Notes: generated from the sequence alone by a model not told the origin. DNA of 64,000 bases from Cytophagales bacterium (GCA_013298125.1 JAAFJP010000012.1:62001-126000), one strand, 5' to 3'; positions 1 through 8,019 are shown, counted from the stretch's first letter. Translations and numbers: made by a program.

Positions 1-2
1 CG

Positions 3-59
3 GCAGAGCATTTGGTCTTTAATCGGACGGTTGGATTGAAGGATAGTTTTAAGAAGTAG
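3..59 (+). CDS. C-terminal end of an unidentified protein (partial)
   Basis: An open frame enters from the left edge and stops with TAG at 57-59, giving the tail AEHLVFNRTVGLKDSFKK. A strong hairpin terminator follows 24 bases later, which supports this being a genuine gene end. Eighteen residues are too few to identify a family. The gene converges on the SGNH hydrolase that follows. Confidence 0.5.
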   Translation, partial: AEHLVFNRTVGLKDSFKK

Positions 60-83
60 ATTTTTAGAGAATAGAGTTTAGAT

Positions 84-143
84 GATAGAGTTCATAAAAA
101 AAGCCCAAATTGACAAATTTGGGCTTTTTTTATGAACTCTATC
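84..143. terminator. Bidirectional terminator hairpin with 28-bp perfect arms
   Basis: Arms 84-111 and 116-143 are perfect reverse complements around a 4-base loop. A GC core (GCCC/GGGC) is flanked by A7 and T7 runs, so both strands would end in a U tract. It lies between convergent genes. The pairing continues well beyond the U tract (GATAGAGTTCAT with its complement), longer than an ordinary intrinsic terminator needs. Confidence 0.85.
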
Positions 144-148
144 TATTC

Positions 149-350
149 AAAGTAGGGGCGTATCACACACGCCCATTTCGCCCAAGTCCGAGGGCGTATG
201 CCATACCAATGCTGTCAATTTAAGAAATTTGTTCGACTAACGCTGGTAGGGTTCAAAACCCTACCAGCGTTCAAACGGGTTTTTTAAATATATTTTGACA
301 AAAGTAAATCCTTAAGTTGACAGCATTGGTATGCCATACGCCCCTACTTT
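149..350. repeat. Nested inverted repeat with GTAG-hairpin ends and an inner 15-bp hairpin
   Basis: Three levels of pairing are visible. The outer arms are 149-163 with 336-350. The middle arms are 193-218 with 317-342, with one mismatch. The inner arms are 239-253 with 257-271, around the loop CAA. Both ends read inward as AAAGTAGGGGCGTAT, a GTAG followed by a sequence able to form a hairpin, as in REP elements. The left side carries about 28 extra bases bounded by a duplicated GGGCGTAT. The element fills the gap between convergent genes, and no coding sequence is seen in it. Confidence 0.8.
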
Positions 351-369
351 AAAAATCATCAATCAATAT

Positions 370-1521
370 TTATTTCTTCAAATACTGAGGATATTTTTCC
401 CGAAGATATTTCCCTAAATCTTTGGAAATAATTTCTCCAATTTTACTTGCCCCTTCGTTAGTATAGTGCATTTCGTCATAAAAATATAGGCTATTTTTAG
501 GCAACGTATTCGCCAAATCTATGAGATGGATTTGGTTATCCTTCGTTATTTGACGGGTAATGTCGTTATAGGCTTGTAGTTTTTGCCAATATAAATCACC
601 ATTACCGTTTTGAATATTTTTTATTTTTGCTAAATTGATATGAGTGACACTATCTTGTCCAAAACCCAATAAAAGTGGTTGCGTAATCAAAATAGGCTCA
701 ATATTCGCTTTTTTACAGGTATTTACTAATTTTCGTAACCTTTCATTATATAAATCAAGCCCGACTTTACAGGTATAAATGGCGTATTTAATAGAATCCT
801 GACTTATCGAAACGGTATCTTTGACACTCATATTCAACTGAATATCATCTCTAAAATTTTGTTTTTGGGTCGCCATTCCTCTTTCCAAAACATAAATAAG
901 ATTGATGACTTCACTCTTTTTGATGAGGTTTCTAAACGTATCTTTTATCCACGAATCGCCCACATTGTACTCAGTCCCAACTGCCGTTTTTTGTTCGTGC
1001 GAGATCATGGAATTATTATCCATATTGGCACGCCCTAAGTCATTGATACCTACCAAAAAAAGTGCAACTTTGGGTTTGAGAGGGACTACAAAATCGTCTA
1101 ACAACATCTGATGCCCAAAGGTAGAATGCCCGTTGAGTCCCGCATTATTAATCCAAAATGGGTTGAATTCTCTCTTTAAGGAAGTATTGACATGAGCAAC
1201 CCAATCTTTTCCATCAGACAAATAATAGCATTCGGTAGTGCTTCCGCCGATGGCTATGACGGAGAGATATTTGTTTAAATCAGTGGGTTTTTCTTCTCCT
1301 CTGAATCCCAAGGCGTTTTTGGTATGATTAATTTCTTTATCTAAACGAGAAATTTTATCGTTTTCAAACTTTATTTTTTGATTAATTGGAAGAATAATTT
1401 TATCCCCCTTCAATCGTGTTTGGAATGGATTATAAAATCGTAAAATTATTTCAAGAGCCAAAAAAATGAATACACATAAAAAAAGTATGTACCGAACTGC
1501 CCCAATGATTTTTTTTGTCAT
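370..1521 (-). CDS. Membrane-anchored SGNH/GDSL-family hydrolase
   Basis: A 383-residue protein with one hydrophobic segment at about residues 7-25, so probably an inner-membrane anchor with the domain outside the cytoplasm. The SGNH blocks can be followed: GGSTTE near residue 92 (nucleophile Ser), GIND near 157 (oxyanion Asn) and DEMHYTNEG near 347 (Asp and His). This class includes lipases, esterases and acyl-polysaccharide-modifying enzymes; the substrate cannot be read from sequence. It is transcribed away from the symporter at 1639 on the same strand, with a gap of 117 bases in which I see no clear signal. Confidence 0.8.
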   Translation of the reverse strand: MTKKIIGAVRYILFLCVFIFLALEIILRFYNPFQTRLKGDKIILPINQKIKFENDKISRLDKEINHTKNALGFRGEEKPTDLNKYLSVIAIGGSTTECYYLSDGKDWVAHVNTSLKREFNPFWINNAGLNGHSTFGHQMLLDDFVVPLKPKVALFLVGINDLGRANMDNNSMISHEQKTAVGTEYNVGDSWIKDTFRNLIKKSEVINLIYVLERGMATQKQNFRDDIQLNMSVKDTVSISQDSIKYAIYTCKVGLDLYNERLRKLVNTCKKANIEPILITQPLLLGFGQDSVTHINLAKIKNIQNGNGDLYWQKLQAYNDITRQITKDNQIHLIDLANTLPKNSLYFYDEMHYTNEGASKIGEIISKDLGKYLREKYPQYLKK

Positions 1522-1638
1522 TTTTATTTCAAATTATTGCACGCCATAAATGTTGTGACAAAGTTAATAGAAGTAATTGGAATGAACTATTTTGAGCATT
1601 GATAAGGCTTCGACGAAACGGTTTCGGGCGAAGATATT

Positions 1639-3327
1639 TTACCTGACTTTGAATTGGTTTTGAAGCATTTGAAATAGAAATCCAAAGATTATTACCAATA
1701 CACACCCAATCAAATTCAACCACAAAAAAGCCGTCAAATCTATCCACCACGTGTAAATCACCACGATTTCTGCCAAAATTGCCGCATAAAATACTGCATT
1801 ACTTTTGATAGATTTGAAGTAAAATGCTACTAAAAAAACGCCCAAAATTGTTCCGTAAAACCATGAACCTAAGATGTTTACGGCTTCAATCAAACTTCCA
1901 ATGTTTGCTGTAAATTGAGCCACAATTATACAGAAAATTCCCCAACACAAAGTCGAGATTTTTGAGGCATTTAAGTAGTGTTTATCAGTATCAACTGGAT
2001 GCAAAATTCGTTGGTAAATATCCACAATCGTACAGGAAGTAAGCGAGCTAAAAGCCGAAGCCATCGACCCCATCGAAGCCAAGAGAATTACCGCAATCAA
2101 AAGTCCCACCAAACCCTGTGGCAAATACTTGGTTACGAAGGACAAAAAGACGTAATTCGTATCGTTTACATCGGCAGATTTATCCGTTTTTTTGATTAAA
2201 TCTTTTACTTCTTTTCGTAAATCATTCGTCTTTTTATCCGCTTCTTGAACTTTTACATTCTGAATATTTATCGCTGTTTCATCTCCTGATTTTAAAGCTA
2301 TTGAAAGCCCTTCTACGGCTTGTTTTTTCTGAGTAAAAACAAGTGTGTTTTTCTTTGTAATTTCTTGATATTCAGTCGTTTGTTCTACTTTTACTAACTC
2401 CGTTTTATTAAAAAATAAAGGTGCTTCGTGGAATTGATAGAACACAAAAACCAACACGCCCACCAACAAAATCAAGAACTGCATTGGGATTTTGAAGATG
2501 CCATTCATCAACAATCCCAAGCGACTTTCACCGACAGATTCACCCGAAAGATAACGCCCAACTTGCGACTGGTCAGTACCAAAATAAGAGAGTTGTAAAA
2601 AGAAGCCTCCAATTAATCCTGACCATACATTATAACGATTATTTAAGTCAAATTTCCAATCTATTACGTTCAGTTTGCCCATCTTACCAGCCACTTTCAA
2701 GGTATCGACAAATCCCATTTCCGAAGGCAATAAATGTACAACCATATATCCTGCCAAAAACATCCCGACCAAAACCACAAACATCTGTTGCAGTTGGGTA
2801 TAAGAAATAGTTTTTGAACCGCCAAACATACAGTAAATCGTCACGACTGTTCCCGTGAGAATGTTGGTCCAATATAAATTCCAGCCTAAGATTGTGGAGA
2901 GAATAATAGAAGGTGCTGCAATGGTTACGCCCGTGGATAATGCCCGAGGGATTAAAAATAAAAAAGAAGTTAACGTTCTGGTTTTCAGGTCGAAACGCCC
3001 TTCTAAGAACTCATACGCCGTATAGATTTTCATTTTATTGAACATCGGTACGAACGTTATCGACAACACAATCATCGCCAAAGGAAGTCCAAAATAGAAC
3101 TGTACAAACCGCATTCCGTCTGTATATGCCTGTCCTGGGGCTGACAAAAACGTGATAGCACTCGCTTGTGTAGCCATCACCGAAAGCGTAACGTGATACC
3201 AAGGCATTTGTCGGTCTGCCAATAAATATCCCTCAATATTTTGTTTTGAAACCCGCCCTTTCCAGAATCCGAAGCCCACAATTCCGCCCAAAGTAAGAAT
3301 TAAAACCAGCCAGTCAATATTTGTCAT
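1639..3327 (-). CDS. Sodium:solute symporter (SSS family)
   Basis: A 562-residue polytopic protein with the SSS fold: about 13 hydrophobic segments, an N-terminal GYLLADRQMPWYHVTLS stretch and a following segment ASAITFLSAPGQAY typical of sugar/sialic-acid-type SSF members. A hydrophilic insertion rich in Lys and Glu at about residues 315-395 separates two membrane blocks and makes the protein somewhat longer than the usual 500-540 residues. It should import a small organic solute with Na+, but the substrate is not predictable. The start lies next to a repeat-filled divergent region shared with the permease at 3603. Confidence 0.85.
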   Translation of the reverse strand: MTNIDWLVLILTLGGIVGFGFWKGRVSKQNIEGYLLADRQMPWYHVTLSVMATQASAITFLSAPGQAYTDGMRFVQFYFGLPLAMIVLSITFVPMFNKMKIYTAYEFLEGRFDLKTRTLTSFLFLIPRALSTGVTIAAPSIILSTILGWNLYWTNILTGTVVTIYCMFGGSKTISYTQLQQMFVVLVGMFLAGYMVVHLLPSEMGFVDTLKVAGKMGKLNVIDWKFDLNNRYNVWSGLIGGFFLQLSYFGTDQSQVGRYLSGESVGESRLGLLMNGIFKIPMQFLILLVGVLVFVFYQFHEAPLFFNKTELVKVEQTTEYQEITKKNTLVFTQKKQAVEGLSIALKSGDETAINIQNVKVQEADKKTNDLRKEVKDLIKKTDKSADVNDTNYVFLSFVTKYLPQGLVGLLIAVILLASMGSMASAFSSLTSCTIVDIYQRILHPVDTDKHYLNASKISTLCWGIFCIIVAQFTANIGSLIEAVNILGSWFYGTILGVFLVAFYFKSIKSNAVFYAAILAEIVVIYTWWIDLTAFLWLNLIGCVLVIIFGFLFQMLQNQFKVR

Positions 3328-3359
3328 TTTTTAAAGTGGTAAGTAGTTATATGACAAAT

Positions 3360-3392
3360 ACGGAAGTCGTCCTTCAAAAGGACGACTTCCGT
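3360..3392. repeat. 15-bp-arm hairpin, loop CAA (TTCAAAA class)
   Basis: Arms 3360-3374 and 3378-3392 pair perfectly around CAA, giving a centre reading CCTTCAAAAGG. The same geometry (14-15 bp arms, 3-4 base loop, TTCAAA core) recurs at 239-271, 13733-13766 and 40364-40394 with unrelated arms. This copy sits between two divergent genes, upstream of both starts, so it is poorly explained as a transcription terminator. Confidence 0.85.
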
Positions 3393-3511
3393 AAATTTCA
3401 GATAAATTATGAAGGATATATTTTTAGAACGCCCAAAGCACCAAAGCTATTGCGGATAATATTAATCTGCAAATTCTTGGCTAAAAAAACTTGAAGGATT
3501 ACATTTGTTGG

Positions 3512-3597
3512 GGCTTTTGGCTGTCGGCTTTCGGCAGTCGGCAGCCAACAAGAACATAACGCCGACAGCCGATTGCTGAAAGCCGATAGCCACAGCC
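3512..3597. repeat. Imperfect inverted repeat of the TCGGCAGTCGGCAG family
   Basis: Left arm 3512-3545 and right arm 3561-3597 are imperfect complements built from short words such as GTCGGC, GCCGACAGCC and AAAGCCGA. The right arm ends only about 5 bases before the chosen ATG of the permease, so the repeat occupies its ribosome-binding region. Related words occur inside the gene at 37352 (positions 39527-39626) and more weakly near 15816-15930. Confidence 0.75.
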
Positions 3598-3602
3598 AAA
3601 AA

Positions 3603-4886
3603 ATGACTCAACTCAAAAAAGTAATCAACTCCTACCAACTCTGGTCAATTGCCGTGGGCTTGGTGATTTCGGGTGAATATTTTGGTTGGAATTATGGTTG
3701 GGGAACTTCGGGAACTATCGGTTTTTTGATTTCTACCTTGATAGTCACTGTCATGTACGTAACCTTCATATTCTCCTACACCGAACTCACCGCAGCCATT
3801 CCAGATGCTGGTGGGGCTTACGAATACGCTCATCGAGCGTTTGGAGCTATTGGCGGTTTTATAGCTGGATTCGCTACATTGGTCGATTTTTTGCTTGCAC
3901 CGCCCACCATTGCCTATGCTTTGGGGAGTTATGCCCACTTTCTGAACGACTCCATTCCAGTCATTCCAGTTGCCATTGGAAGTTATGTTATTTTTATCAC
4001 TATCAATATTCTGGGCATCAAAGAATCGGCTCGTTTTTCGTTGATGATGACCATTTTATCCATCGTAGAATTGGTGATTTTTATGGTTATTATTTTTCCC
4101 TATTTCAAAACGGAAAATTTTATCGCCCATAATCCCCCGACGATTTCTATTGGCGGAGTCTTTGCAGGAATCCCTTTTGCTCTTTGGTTTTTTGTGGCAA
4201 TTGAAGGCGTTGCGATGGTTGCGGAGGAAGTAAAAGACCCTAAAACTACCATTCCGAAGGCTTATATTTCGGGCATTGTTACCTTGGTTATTTTGGCTTT
4301 TGGCATCATGATTTTGAGTGCTGGCGTGGGCGATTGGCGTAAACTGAGCAACATTGATTATCCACTTCCCGAAACGCTTGCGATGGTTTTGGGGCAAAAC
4401 AGTTACTTCGCCAAAATCTTCGCCAGTTTAGGGCTTTTTGGATTGATTGCCTCTTTTCATTGCAATACCATTAGCTATTCTCGACAAATTTATGCCCTCT
4501 CACGGGAGGGCTATCTACCTGATTTTCTGAGTGTTGTAAACGAAAAATTCCAAACGCCACACTGGGCATTGATAGTAGGTGGATTGATTGGCTTTGTGGC
4601 TATTTTTTCAGGAACAAATAGCGACATTATCATTCTGTCAGTTTTGGGGGCAGTCGTGATGTACGGAATTAGTATGTTAAGTTTGATTGTTTTACGTAAA
4701 AAAGAACCTAATCTCGAACGTCCTTTCAAAGCTCCATTTTATCCACTTTTTCCAATCATTGCCTTCATTTTATCAGTGGTTTGTATGGTGGCGATTGTGT
4801 ATTATAATCAAACATTAGGCATGATTTTCTTTTTGGGGATGGTGGTTTGTTTGGGGGGGTATTATTTGAAGAGGAAATTAAAATAA
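3603..4886 (+). CDS. eat: APC-family permease, ethanolamine-permease type
   Basis: A 427-residue protein with 12 predicted membrane segments. Sequences typical of the ethanolamine permease subgroup are SGEYFGWNYGWG near the N-terminus, FAIPFALWFF-type and IEGVAMVAEEVKDP in the middle, and SYSRQIYALSREGYLP near residue 290. I chose the ATG at 3603. An upstream TTG at 3573 would add ten residues, but these are encoded by the inverted repeat and break the family's N-terminus. No ethanolamine ammonia-lyase genes lie nearby, so the physiological substrate is inferred from family only. Confidence 0.8.
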   Translation: MTQLKKVINSYQLWSIAVGLVISGEYFGWNYGWGTSGTIGFLISTLIVTVMYVTFIFSYTELTAAIPDAGGAYEYAHRAFGAIGGFIAGFATLVDFLLAPPTIAYALGSYAHFLNDSIPVIPVAIGSYVIFITINILGIKESARFSLMMTILSIVELVIFMVIIFPYFKTENFIAHNPPTISIGGVFAGIPFALWFFVAIEGVAMVAEEVKDPKTTIPKAYISGIVTLVILAFGIMILSAGVGDWRKLSNIDYPLPETLAMVLGQNSYFAKIFASLGLFGLIASFHCNTISYSRQIYALSREGYLPDFLSVVNEKFQTPHWALIVGGLIGFVAIFSGTNSDIIILSVLGAVVMYGISMLSLIVLRKKEPNLERPFKAPFYPLFPIIAFILSVVCMVAIVYYNQTLGMIFFLGMVVCLGGYYLKRKLK

Positions 4887-4917
4887 ACAAGTACAGGGTA
4901 GATTAAATATCAAAATA

Positions 4918-5154
4918 ATGACTAACAAAAGAAATGAAGACATAGAATTAATAATTCATGACTTAAAAGAAAAAGGGCTTTCTCAGTTTGAATGTTTTAA
5001 ATACCTTACACAAGAACTTAATTTTTCAATGAGCGAGGCGGATATTATAGTGATAAATTCAAGAGCTTGGATAGAAAATAAAGAGAATATAGAAAATTTT
5101 AGAAATTCTTTTTTTGAGCTGATAGATAGAATAGATGATTTGGAAATTGATTGA
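4918..5154 (+). CDS. Small hypothetical acidic protein
   Basis: A 78-residue, charged, largely helical protein (rich in Glu, Ile, Asn; no signal peptide or membrane segment). I do not recognise the family. It follows the permease by 31 bases on the same strand, with no terminator between them. It has no competing long frame and keeps the codon preferences of the neighbours, so it is probably real. Confidence 0.5.
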   Translation: MTNKRNEDIELIIHDLKEKGLSQFECFKYLTQELNFSMSEADIIVINSRAWIENKENIENFRNSFFELIDRIDDLEID

Positions 5155-5208
5155 AATTAATCTCACTTCCTGTGGTAATAGAAAATCGAACTGATAAAAT
5201 ATTTAATT

Positions 5209-5496
5209 ATGGCTAACATCTTAAAAATGACTGAAAAAGACATAAAACAAATTATCATCATTTCCACATTACTCTTTTTTTTCACAAGTATAGTTTTTGG
5301 AACATTTGAGGGTGATCAAGATGGAAAAACTTTAATTGGATTTCCTTTTATTTTTTCAAGTGGTAGTTCAGGGAAATGTGGTGATTGTGAAGAAGTTATA
5401 TGGTTTAAACCATTTTTCCTTGTATTGGATATAATAATAGCACAAGTTGTTGCTTTTTTTATCTTGTTATTTGTTAAACGTTTTCGTAAAAGTTGA
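5209..5496 (+). CDS. Small hypothetical membrane protein
   Basis: A 95-residue protein with two hydrophobic segments (about residues 13-33 and 65-88) separated by a loop containing a Cys pair, CGDC, and several Gly/Ser. The C-terminus is basic (KRFRKS), suggesting both termini face the cytoplasm. I do not recognise a family. It lies 54 bases after the preceding small gene on the same strand. Confidence 0.5.
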   Translation: MANILKMTEKDIKQIIIISTLLFFFTSIVFGTFEGDQDGKTLIGFPFIFSSGSSGKCGDCEEVIWFKPFFLVLDIIIAQVVAFFILLFVKRFRKS

Positions 5497-5552
5497 TGTT
5501 CCCAAATACCTTGGTTAGTGTTCCTACGACATCAACCCCCTGAGTATCTTAG

Positions 5553-5600
5553 GAATTGAAATTAAATAAATTAAACGTGTACTTTATTTAATTTCAATTC
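5553..5600. repeat. AT-rich inverted repeat, 18-bp arms
   Basis: Arms 5553-5570 and 5583-5600 are perfect complements (GAATTGAAATTAAATAAA and its reverse) around a 12-base loop. It lies between two plus-strand genes. The arms contain almost no G or C, and there is no T-run after the stem apart from the arm itself, so a terminator role is uncertain. Confidence 0.7.
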
Positions 5601-5645
5601 CATATCCATAGCGAGATAGCCAAATTTGATTAACTATTCAACAAA

Positions 5646-6026
5646 ATGCAAGACATAAAAACCAGAACAGACATAGAAATCTTGGTCAAAACTTTCTACG
5701 AAAACGTCCACCAAGACCCACTTTTAACAACTATCTTTGAAATGCCCGAAGACGATTGGAATAAACATCTTATTCGTGCTGTTAATTTTTGGGAAAATTG
5801 GTTGTTCCAAACGAGTTCATACACGGGCGGCATGATGTGGACGCACGCCGAGGCAAACCATAAGCACGGGCTCACTACGGAACGTTTTGAGCATTGGCTT
5901 TCGCATTGGTTCGGAACGGTGGATAGCCTTTTTACGGGCGAAAACGCTACCTTTGTCAAAAATAAAGCCTTAGAAATTGGGCAAATTTTAGATTCAAAAT
6001 TTAATCATGTACCTTCAAAACTATGA
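5646..6026 (+). CDS. Truncated hemoglobin, group III type
   Basis: A 126-residue globin-like protein of the normal length for truncated group III globins. The N-terminal helix (DIEILVKTFYENVHQDP) and the segment LTTERFEHWLSHWFGTVD fit the family; the His of FEHW is the likely proximal haem ligand. These cytoplasmic proteins bind O2 or NO, and the physiological role is often unknown. Its stop overlaps the ATG of the downstream hydrolase (ATGA), indicating translational coupling. Confidence 0.85.
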   Translation: MQDIKTRTDIEILVKTFYENVHQDPLLTTIFEMPEDDWNKHLIRAVNFWENWLFQTSSYTGGMMWTHAEANHKHGLTTERFEHWLSHWFGTVDSLFTGENATFVKNKALEIGQILDSKFNHVPSKL

Positions 6027-6745
6027 AAAAAACCGTCGTTTTATTACACGGATTTGGCGAAGACTCCACTATTTGGGAGGATTACGCTGATATATTAACA
6101 AATGACTATAACGTCATTTTGCCCGACTATTCCCGACTGACTCATCTCAAAACGATTGAGGAATATGCCGATTTTGTTCACGGAAAAATACAAGGACAAG
6201 GTATAGAAAAATGTGCCATCATCGGGCATTCGATGGGTGGGTATGTGGCTTTGGCTTTTGCTGAAAAATACCCCCAAATGATGTCTGGATTAGGACTTTT
6301 TCATTCCACATCTTTTGCAGATTCGGACGAAAAGAAAGAGGCACGAACCAAGAATATTGAGTTTATCCAGAAGCACGGTTCGGCACTTTTTATCGGAGCA
6401 TCAACGCCCAATTTATACGCCGAAGAATTTGTAAAAAGGAATCCAGAACTCATTGAAAATCATATCGAAATAGCTTCTCAAATACCCCCAGAGGCGTTAA
6501 TGGCAGGAATGCAAGCCATGCGTGACCGTCCAGACAGGCGAGCGGTTTTGAAGGCTTTACGTTGTTCGGTCATGTTTATTATTGGCGAAAAAGATAAGGC
6601 TGTTTCACCTGCCGATGCCAAGTCACAGATTATGATTCCGAAGTTTTTTTCATCCTCCATTTTGGATAACGTCGCCCACGTGGGAATGATTGAAGAACGT
6701 GACCATTGTTTGGCATTTTTGGAGAAGTTTTTGTTGAAATGTTGA
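6023..6745 (+). CDS. Alpha/beta-hydrolase fold protein
   Basis: A 240-residue protein with the canonical fold: LLHGFGED oxyanion segment near residue 7, GHSMGG nucleophile elbow near residue 73 (catalytic Ser), the Asp likely in IIGEKDKAV near 193, and the His in VAHVGMIE near 218. No signal peptide, so cytoplasmic. The substrate is not predictable. It starts within the stop of the globin gene, so the two are probably co-translated. Confidence 0.85.
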   Translation: MKKTVVLLHGFGEDSTIWEDYADILTNDYNVILPDYSRLTHLKTIEEYADFVHGKIQGQGIEKCAIIGHSMGGYVALAFAEKYPQMMSGLGLFHSTSFADSDEKKEARTKNIEFIQKHGSALFIGASTPNLYAEEFVKRNPELIENHIEIASQIPPEALMAGMQAMRDRPDRRAVLKALRCSVMFIIGEKDKAVSPADAKSQIMIPKFFSSSILDNVAHVGMIEERDHCLAFLEKFLLKC

Positions 6746-6815
6746 GTAAAATGTTTTCCCTTGATGATGAACAAATTTGTATATTTGTCCATCATTTCAA
6801 TTAAATCATAAGGTT

Positions 6816-7043
6816 ATGGTAGATTACAGAGAAATTATCACGATTGAACCTGGAAAGAGAGGCGGAAAACCATGTATTCGAGGTATGAGAATTACGGTTG
6901 GTGATATTCTTGGGTGGTTGTCGGTAGGGATGTCGCACGAAGAGATTTTTGAGGATTTTCCTGAAATAACTGAACAAGATATTTTGGCAGCTTTGGCTTT
7001 TGCGGCTGCACGGGAACAAAAATCACTAATCATAGCGGCATGA
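6816..7043 (+). CDS. DUF433-family antitoxin-like protein
   Basis: A 75-residue protein matching the DUF433 pattern: ITIEPGKRGGKPCIRGMRITV, then a helix-turn-helix-like half with VGDILGWLSVGMSHEEIFEDFPEIT and DILAALAFAA. I chose the ATG at 6816, preceded by AAGG; an upstream start at 6777 would add 13 unrelated residues. DUF433 proteins usually neutralise an adjacent DUF5615/PIN-like protein, and exactly such a gene overlaps this one by 4 bases (ATGA). Confidence 0.85.
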   Translation: MVDYREIITIEPGKRGGKPCIRGMRITVGDILGWLSVGMSHEEIFEDFPEITEQDILAALAFAAAREQKSLIIAA

Positions 7044-7396
7044 AGTTATTATTTGACCAAAACATTTCGTTTCGGGTAGTAAGAAAAATTATTCACGAAT
7101 TTCCATCTGCTATTAGTGTTTGGGACGTTGGTTTGTATGAAGAAGATGATATCCCAATCTGGAAATATGCCAAAGAAAACGACTACACGATTGTTACACA
7201 AGATACAGACTTCGATGATATGTATAACCTTTGGGGACATCCTCCCAAAATTATTATGATTAAAACAGGTAATGTTTCAAATGTGGATTTGGCTAAATTA
7301 CTAATTTCACGAAAAGAAAGAATAGAAAGATTCGTTGATAATACTGATGTTCACAGTGTTGGAAGGCTCGAAATCAATCACATAGAAGTTATTTAA
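7040..7396 (+). CDS. DUF5615-family PIN-like protein (putative toxin)
   Basis: A 118-residue protein beginning MKLLFDQNIS, with conserved acidic residues spaced as in PIN-like nucleases: the first Asp at residue 5, and TQDTDFDDM near residue 54. This is the Mut7-C/DUF5615 pattern. It overlaps the DUF433 gene by 4 bases, the usual order antitoxin then toxin. Ribonuclease activity is inferred from the family; toxicity is not established by sequence. Confidence 0.8.
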   Translation: MKLLFDQNISFRVVRKIIHEFPSAISVWDVGLYEEDDIPIWKYAKENDYTIVTQDTDFDDMYNLWGHPPKIIMIKTGNVSNVDLAKLLISRKERIERFVDNTDVHSVGRLEINHIEVI

Positions 7397-7398
7397 TC

Positions 7399-7896
7399 AT
7401 GTACATAGAAAATAACAAAACCGCCCTACAACAACTTTTTGCAGGAGAAGATATTTACTTGTTGAAAAATGAGTTTGTTGTCGGTGGGGACACCGACCAC
7501 GGGAAGGAGGACATTCCCAAAGAAAAAGCAACCCAACATTACCAACCCAAACAAAAAGTAATCGTTTTGGTAAATCAATTGAACCCAACTGACAGTGAAC
7601 TTCTCGGAAAGATTTTGGGGGCAGTAAAATTAGATTTGCAGTCGGTAGATATTATTGAATTAGATAAAAATCTAGCGGTGAATTTAAGCCAAATTTTTAC
7701 ACAAAATTCTGTAAATCAGCTTATTACTTTTGGAATTGATTTGTCAAAAGTAAGTATTGATGTAAAATTAACGCCTTATCAAATCCTTGAAAATCAGGGT
7801 ATTAAATTCATTTATTCAGATTCATTAACCGCAATTCAGAATGACGTTCCGAAGAAGAAAGCACTTTGGGGGGCTTTACAGGGGATGTTTGTATAA
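7399..7896 (+). CDS. Hypothetical protein with an in-frame repeat hairpin
   Basis: A 165-residue protein, start 2 bases after the DUF5615 stop. I do not recognise a characterised family. The C-terminal two thirds (VIVLVNQLNPTDSELLGKIL onward, ending KKKALWGALQGMFV) looks like a compact alpha/beta domain found in Bacteroidota as an uncharacterised protein. Residues about 27-45 are encoded by a GC-richer stretch with a perfect hairpin (7480-7497), which looks like an inserted repeat. No signal peptide or membrane segment is seen. Confidence 0.65.
   Translation: MYIENNKTALQQLFAGEDIYLLKNEFVVGGDTDHGKEDIPKEKATQHYQPKQKVIVLVNQLNPTDSELLGKILGAVKLDLQSVDIIELDKNLAVNLSQIFTQNSVNQLITFGIDLSKVSIDVKLTPYQILENQGIKFIYSDSLTAIQNDVPKKKALWGALQGMFV
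7480..7497. repeat. Perfect hairpin inside a coding sequence
   Basis: GTCGGTG (7480-7486) pairs with CACCGAC (7491-7497) around GGGA, a GNRA-type loop. A second short pairing GGGA/TCCC follows within 30 bases. Base composition differs from the surrounding gene, suggesting an inserted repetitive element that kept the frame. Confidence 0.6.
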
Positions 7897-8019
7897 GTTG
7901 TTAAGTGATAAGTTTTAAGTTGATAAGTTAGGGGGAAATTGTTAAGTTTTAAGTTGATAAGTTGCTAAAATGTTCAGTTCCAACTTATCAACTTAATGAC
8001 TTAAAACTTAACAACTTAA
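7897..8019. repeat. AAGTTGTTAAG/AAGTTGATAAG inverted and direct repeats
   Basis: The gap between convergent genes is built from near-repeats of AAGTTTTAAGTTGATAAGTT. Two direct copies lie on the left (about 7909-7930 and 7945-7965), and an inverted copy on the right (about 7982-8018) could form a long imperfect hairpin. A shorter relative occurs at 41048-41165. No clear GC core or U tract marks a terminator. Confidence 0.7.

Noticed and set aside
1529-1750. A 73-residue minus-strand frame between the SGNH and symporter genes
   Set aside because: It overlaps the symporter's C-terminus in another frame and has no recognisable features.
3686-4132. A 148-residue frame inside the permease gene, rich in His, Ser and Cys
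   Set aside because: It lies wholly in another frame of a clear 12-helix transporter and has the composition of a shifted membrane-protein frame.
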